The position numbers and the translations under genes are program-made. Below the pieces are notes generated by a model. That model saw only the letters and a program-made list of their open reading frames with translations. It was not told the origin of the DNA and ran no database searches. 64,000 nt of DNA from CAYJIX01 sp964370375 (lineage in GTDB: Bacteria; Desulfobacterota; Desulfovibrionia; Desulfovibrionales; Desulfovibrionaceae). Shown piece after piece: positions 60,777-64,000 of the stretch; the stretch's first letter is position 1, and each line of letters starts with the position of its first letter. The stretch spans positions 1 to 64,000 of the forward strand of contig CAYJIX010000001.1 of assembly GCA_964370375.1 (NCBI GenBank). Direction: 5' to 3'.

Positions 60777-61268
60777 ATGAGCAAGACACAACAAAATTTG
60801 ATGGACGCGTTTGCAGGAGAATCCCAAGCCAACCGTAAATATTTGGCCTTTGCCAAACAGGCTGATAAAGAAGGCTTGCCCCAAGTCGCCAAACTTTTCC
60901 GTGCCGCTGCTGAGGCAGAAACCATTCACGCCCACGCCCATTTGCGCGCTGCCGGTAAGATTGGCAAGACAGCAGAAAATTTGCAAGTGGCCATAGACGG
61001 CGAAACCTACGAATACACCAAAATGTACCCCGAAATGATTAAAGACGCCAAGGAAGAAGGCAATACTGCCGTTGCCAAGTATTTTGACTTTGTCAATACT
61101 GTTGAAGAGGTTCACGCCAATCTTTACCGCAAAGCCCTAGCCAATCCCGAAGGCCTTGCAGCAACTGATTACCATCTGTGTGGTGTATGCGGATACACCC
61201 ATGAAGGCCCTTGCGATAAATGCCCTGTATGTAATGCAGGAGCGTCAGTATTTTATAAAGTTGATTAA
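60777..61268 (+). CDS. rbr: Rubrerythrin
   Basis: Cytoplasmic non-haem di-iron peroxidase that protects anaerobes from peroxide. 163 residues. The N-terminal four-helix domain holds the diiron ligands (AFAGESQANRKY, AEAETIHAHAH, NTVEEVHANLY with ExxH patterns). The C-terminal rubredoxin-like domain has LCGVCGYTHEGPCDKCPVC (two CxxC pairs 12 residues apart) and binds one iron. Ribosome site AGGAG is eight bases before ATG. A Fur/PerR-type palindrome lies upstream and a strong terminator follows, so it is a single-gene unit. Confidence 0.95.
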   Translation: MSKTQQNLMDAFAGESQANRKYLAFAKQADKEGLPQVAKLFRAAAEAETIHAHAHLRAAGKIGKTAENLQVAIDGETYEYTKMYPEMIKDAKEEGNTAVAKYFDFVNTVEEVHANLYRKALANPEGLAATDYHLCGVCGYTHEGPCDKCPVCNAGASVFYKVD

Positions 61269-61292
61269 GAACAAGACAGTATAATATTTTAC

Positions 61293-61335
61293 AAGTGGGT
61301 TTGGGCGATTTAACTCCCAAACCCACTTTTTTTGG
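61293..61335 (+). terminator. Terminator after rubrerythrin
   Basis: AAGTGGGTTTGGG, ten-base loop, CCCAAACCCACTT then a run of T. A 13-pair stem. Confidence 0.92.
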
Positions 61336-61479
61336 GTCATCAAATTATACCTTGGCAGCATTAAAGCATGCTTTTTTTTGGAAAAAATACTCGCTTCAAC
61401 ACCCCTTTTCAAACGCAAAAATACATTCTGGCGTATTTTCGCCACAAAAGGCAGCGCTAAAAGGCAACGCCAGACCTTG

Positions 61480-64000
61480 CTATTTTTTACCCAGCCAATA
61501 CCCCAAGGTGTTTTGCAATATTTCAGGGGATATTGGTTTTGTAATATGATCATTCATCCCGTGTTCAAGGCTTATTTCTTTATCACCAACCATGGCATGG
61601 GCAGACATGGCAATAACAGGAAGCGTTGCAAAGGCCTCTTCCCCGCGTATTTTTTTAGCGGCAGTAAGGCCATCCATAACAGGCATTTGAATATCCATGA
61701 GCACAAGGTCGTAATGCTTTTCATGTAGCATATCAATACCTTCCTGCCCGTTATTGGCTATATCAAGGGTATAGCCCATGCTTTGTATAAGTTCAGATGC
61801 GATAAGCTGATTGATTTCATTATCTTCTACAAGTAAAATATGCGCGCCCCCATGAGCGTATTCTGTGGTTAAGGTGTCTTGTGGTGCTATTTGCTGTATC
61901 ATTGTTGTGTCAGGCAGCTCAAACACAGCGGTAAACGAGAACACCGAGCCCTTTCCAAGAGTACTTTCTACCCAAATTTTTCCTTGCATCATTTCTACAA
62001 TGCGTTTTGAAATAACAAGGCCTAGCCCTGTGCCGCCATATTTGCGCGTAACAGAAGTGTCTGCCTGTGAAAAGGCTGAAAAAATCGTTTCCATTTGTTC
62101 ATTTGTTAAGCCAATGCCGGTATCACAGATCCTAAAGACACAATGAAGCTTATTGCCCTCTTCCTTAGTTTCAATGGATAAGGTCACAGAACCTTCATGC
62201 GTGAACTTAATGGCATTGCCCACAAGGTTCATCAAAACTTGCTTTAAACGTATGGGGTCGCCAATGATTGTTTTTGTGGCATAGTTTCCTTCAAGCAACT
62301 TGCACTCAAGGTTTTTTTCTCTCATTTTTGGCAAAAAAAGGCTTTGTATTTCAGAGCAAATGTCATGAAGAGTGAAGGGCGTGTACTCTATTTCAAGCTT
62401 GCCGGCCTCAATCTTAGAAAAATCCAGTATATCATTGATAATACGCAATAAATTATTGGCAGACAAGGAAGCCTTTTCCAAATAATCCTGCTGATGCGAT
62501 GTAAGGCCTGTCCGTGATAAAATATGCAACAACCCTAAAATGCCGTTCATGGGGGTGCGTATTTCATGGCTCATATTGGCCAAAAACTCACTCTTGGCAC
62601 GCGCGCTTTTTTCAGCAGCTTGGGTGGCAGTATGTGCTTTTTCAAGAGCGGCATTTATTTCTCGTAAATCCTGCACATAGGAGATGACAACGTCTTCACT
62701 ATTTATGACTGCTCTTTTTAAAATAACATCACAGGGTACGATTTCGCCTTGGGTCGTTTGCGCTGAAGCTTGCACACGAAATTGCCCTTGTTCCATTGCC
62801 ATACCAAGCGCGTGACGAACCATAACATCAGAGCGCATACCATCCGACTGAAATTCGGGGAAAAGTTTCTGAAAATTTTCAATAAAATCTTGCATGCTCT
62901 TGAAGCCAAAGATTTCCCAAGCGGCCTGATTACAACCAATAAGTGCGCCCTTATCGTTAAACCAATTGATGCAAAACGGTGCGGCTGCCAAAATGGTACT
63001 TACGCGCTCTTCGGCATCTTGGATTTTTTGTATACCTGCCTTTACCTCAGTTAAATCCTTCATGTACGAGATTAAAATATCCTGTCCGGCAGCAACGGTA
63101 CGGTAAAGTTTGACCTCAAGGGGAACAGACCTACCGCTTGTATGCACGCCTGTAATCTCGAACGTTATTTCTCCTTTTTGCCAGGCTTCCTGTAATTTTT
63201 CGCGGTGTACATCAATCGATTTTGCGCCGCTTGGCTGATATTCCGGCATGCGTTGATTGCCATTTTCTATAAAGTCTTCTTTTGAACGTAAACCAAATAA
63301 CTGCACAATGGCATCATTACAATCAAGGCGTTTAAACGTATTGTCTAAAACGCTGACACCAAGAGGCAATCCTTTAAGCACGGCAGCGGTGAATTCCTCA
63401 GCAGCCTGTGTTTGCTTACGTGAAGCTTCAATTTCGCGCAGATCCTTAATATACCCTGCCAGCATGTATTCGCCATTATGCATAACGCGCACAAGGGTAA
63501 CTTCGGTAGGGATACTGTTTCCTTCAAGGTCTTGCCCCACCCAATACGTTTCAGCAGAACCATTGACCAAACCTTCTTGCAAAACCTTGTGCATTCTATC
63601 AAGGGATTTAACGCCATCGGGTTGATATTCTGGAATAAGGCTAAAGAAGTTATCAAGAAATTCTTGCGCATTATTAAGGCCAAACATTATTGAAATGGCC
63701 TTGTTTCCACCCACTAGCGTAAAATCTTTGTTCCAAATCAAGGTACCAAAAGGACTTGCATCCAGAAGAATTTTTGTATGCTCTTCACTTTTGCGCAACT
63801 TGGTCATGTTTTCATAGTGGGCGCGCAAATCAAGTATATAGACCAAGACAACGGGCTCGCCATCTTGTTCGCCGCAAACAAGCGTTATGTCGCACGGAAT
63901 GGGTTCGCCTTTAAGGTTGTTATGGATCCATTCTTTATGAACATATCCGGTTTCAAAGGCTTCTTCCAAGCAGCTTTGTATAATATGGGAAGATTTTTGT
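61480..64000 (-). CDS. Multi-PAS hybrid sensor histidine kinase (5' end outside window)
   Basis: Partial: the frame is open to the right edge of the window, where a TTG at 63969 is not a real start because the PAS-like sequence continues upstream (QKSSHIIQSCLEE). At least three to four PAS-type domains repeat the pattern FGLxxxxxFxxNFxxxxPEYQPDGxKS, each with a trailing YMKDLxEIxA linker. Then HisKA with FLANMSHEIRTPMNGILGLL, HATPase (DTGIGLTNEQ, GGTGLGLVISKRI) and a C-terminal receiver (LLVEDNEINQLIASELIQSM, LVLMDIQMPVMDG). No membrane helix lies in the visible part. The PAS repeats suggest recent internal duplication. The signal and partner are unknown. Confidence 0.9.
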   Translation of the reverse strand, partial: QKSSHIIQSCLEEAFETGYVHKEWIHNNLKGEPIPCDITLVCGEQDGEPVVLVYILDLRAHYENMTKLRKSEEHTKILLDASPFGTLIWNKDFTLVGGNKAISIMFGLNNAQEFLDNFFSLIPEYQPDGVKSLDRMHKVLQEGLVNGSAETYWVGQDLEGNSIPTEVTLVRVMHNGEYMLAGYIKDLREIEASRKQTQAAEEFTAAVLKGLPLGVSVLDNTFKRLDCNDAIVQLFGLRSKEDFIENGNQRMPEYQPSGAKSIDVHREKLQEAWQKGEITFEITGVHTSGRSVPLEVKLYRTVAAGQDILISYMKDLTEVKAGIQKIQDAEERVSTILAAAPFCINWFNDKGALIGCNQAAWEIFGFKSMQDFIENFQKLFPEFQSDGMRSDVMVRHALGMAMEQGQFRVQASAQTTQGEIVPCDVILKRAVINSEDVVISYVQDLREINAALEKAHTATQAAEKSARAKSEFLANMSHEIRTPMNGILGLLHILSRTGLTSHQQDYLEKASLSANNLLRIINDILDFSKIEAGKLEIEYTPFTLHDICSEIQSLFLPKMREKNLECKLLEGNYATKTIIGDPIRLKQVLMNLVGNAIKFTHEGSVTLSIETKEEGNKLHCVFRICDTGIGLTNEQMETIFSAFSQADTSVTRKYGGTGLGLVISKRIVEMMQGKIWVESTLGKGSVFSFTAVFELPDTTMIQQIAPQDTLTTEYAHGGAHILLVEDNEINQLIASELIQSMGYTLDIANNGQEGIDMLHEKHYDLVLMDIQMPVMDGLTAAKKIRGEEAFATLPVIAMSAHAMVGDKEISLEHGMNDHITKPISPEILQNTLGYWLGKK

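Noticed and set aside
61339..61479. A possible third copy of the structured repeat after rubrerythrin
   Set aside because: It shares only short motifs (CCAGAA, GGCGAAAATAC) and a different hairpin; no end-to-end alignment could be made by eye.

Overview
The window looks like chromosomal DNA of a sulfate-reducing bacterium of the Desulfovibrionaceae (Desulfovibrionales). The strongest evidence is a complete qrcABCD operon (the periplasm-facing menaquinone reductase typical of Desulfovibrio), a molybdenum aldehyde oxidoreductase of the D. gigas Mop type, a precorrin-2 dehydrogenase/HemX/HemA cluster that fits siroheme-derived heme synthesis, rubrerythrin, class II (B12) ribonucleotide reductase and a TRAP transporter. 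Base composition looks moderate (mid-40s % GC by eye, not computed), lower than many Desulfovibrio. I saw no rRNA, tRNA, CRISPR array, prophage or intact insertion sequence.

Layout. 1-2.1 kb: TRAP solute-binding protein behind what reads as a complete tryptophan attenuator (promoter, leader peptide with GWWRW, mutually exclusive hairpins, terminator), then a decayed brnTA toxin-antitoxin locus whose brnA is split by a structured repeat. 2.1-4.7 kb: rdgB, manC and the decayed tail of a zeta-type toxin-antitoxin pair. 4.8-11.7 kb: NtrY-like kinase with its DUF4390 partner, queD, dnaE. 11.7-15.2 kb: a 91-bp MITE-like element, a SurA-like isomerase, a RodZ-like protein, recO. 15.3-22.4 kb: a molybdenum-hydroxylase island (xdhC-like, a MoeA-like protein, a MobA-HD fusion, a small monooxygenase-fold protein, mop). 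22.5-26.1 kb: tex, trxA, infA. 26.2-32.3 kb: a signalling block (diguanylate cyclase, galactose-binding-like lipoprotein, hybrid kinase, CheV). 32.5-38.5 kb: rmlA and qrcDCBA. 39.1-42 kb: siroheme/heme operon. 42-49 kb: a small coiled-coil protein, PBP1A, nrdJ, AlkA-like glycosylase. 49.5-57 kb: a tightly coupled run (CoA-binding/YkgJ fusion, J-domain protein, adk, SprA-like protease, AddB-like nuclease, flavin oxidoreductase). 57-64 kb: cardiolipin synthase, DUF362 protein, YigZ-family protein, rubrerythrin, and a multi-PAS hybrid kinase cut by the window end.

How genes work together. qrcABCD would pass electrons from periplasmic cytochrome c3 to menaquinone. The adjacent divergent heme operon feeds cytochrome maturation, and a Rex-box-like palindrome lies between the two. 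The mop island supplies an enzyme plus what look like its own cofactor-maturation proteins. The most unusual signal is the transport gene under apparent tryptophan-leader attenuation. The second is a pair of diverged, covarying structured repeats, one of which interrupts an antitoxin gene.
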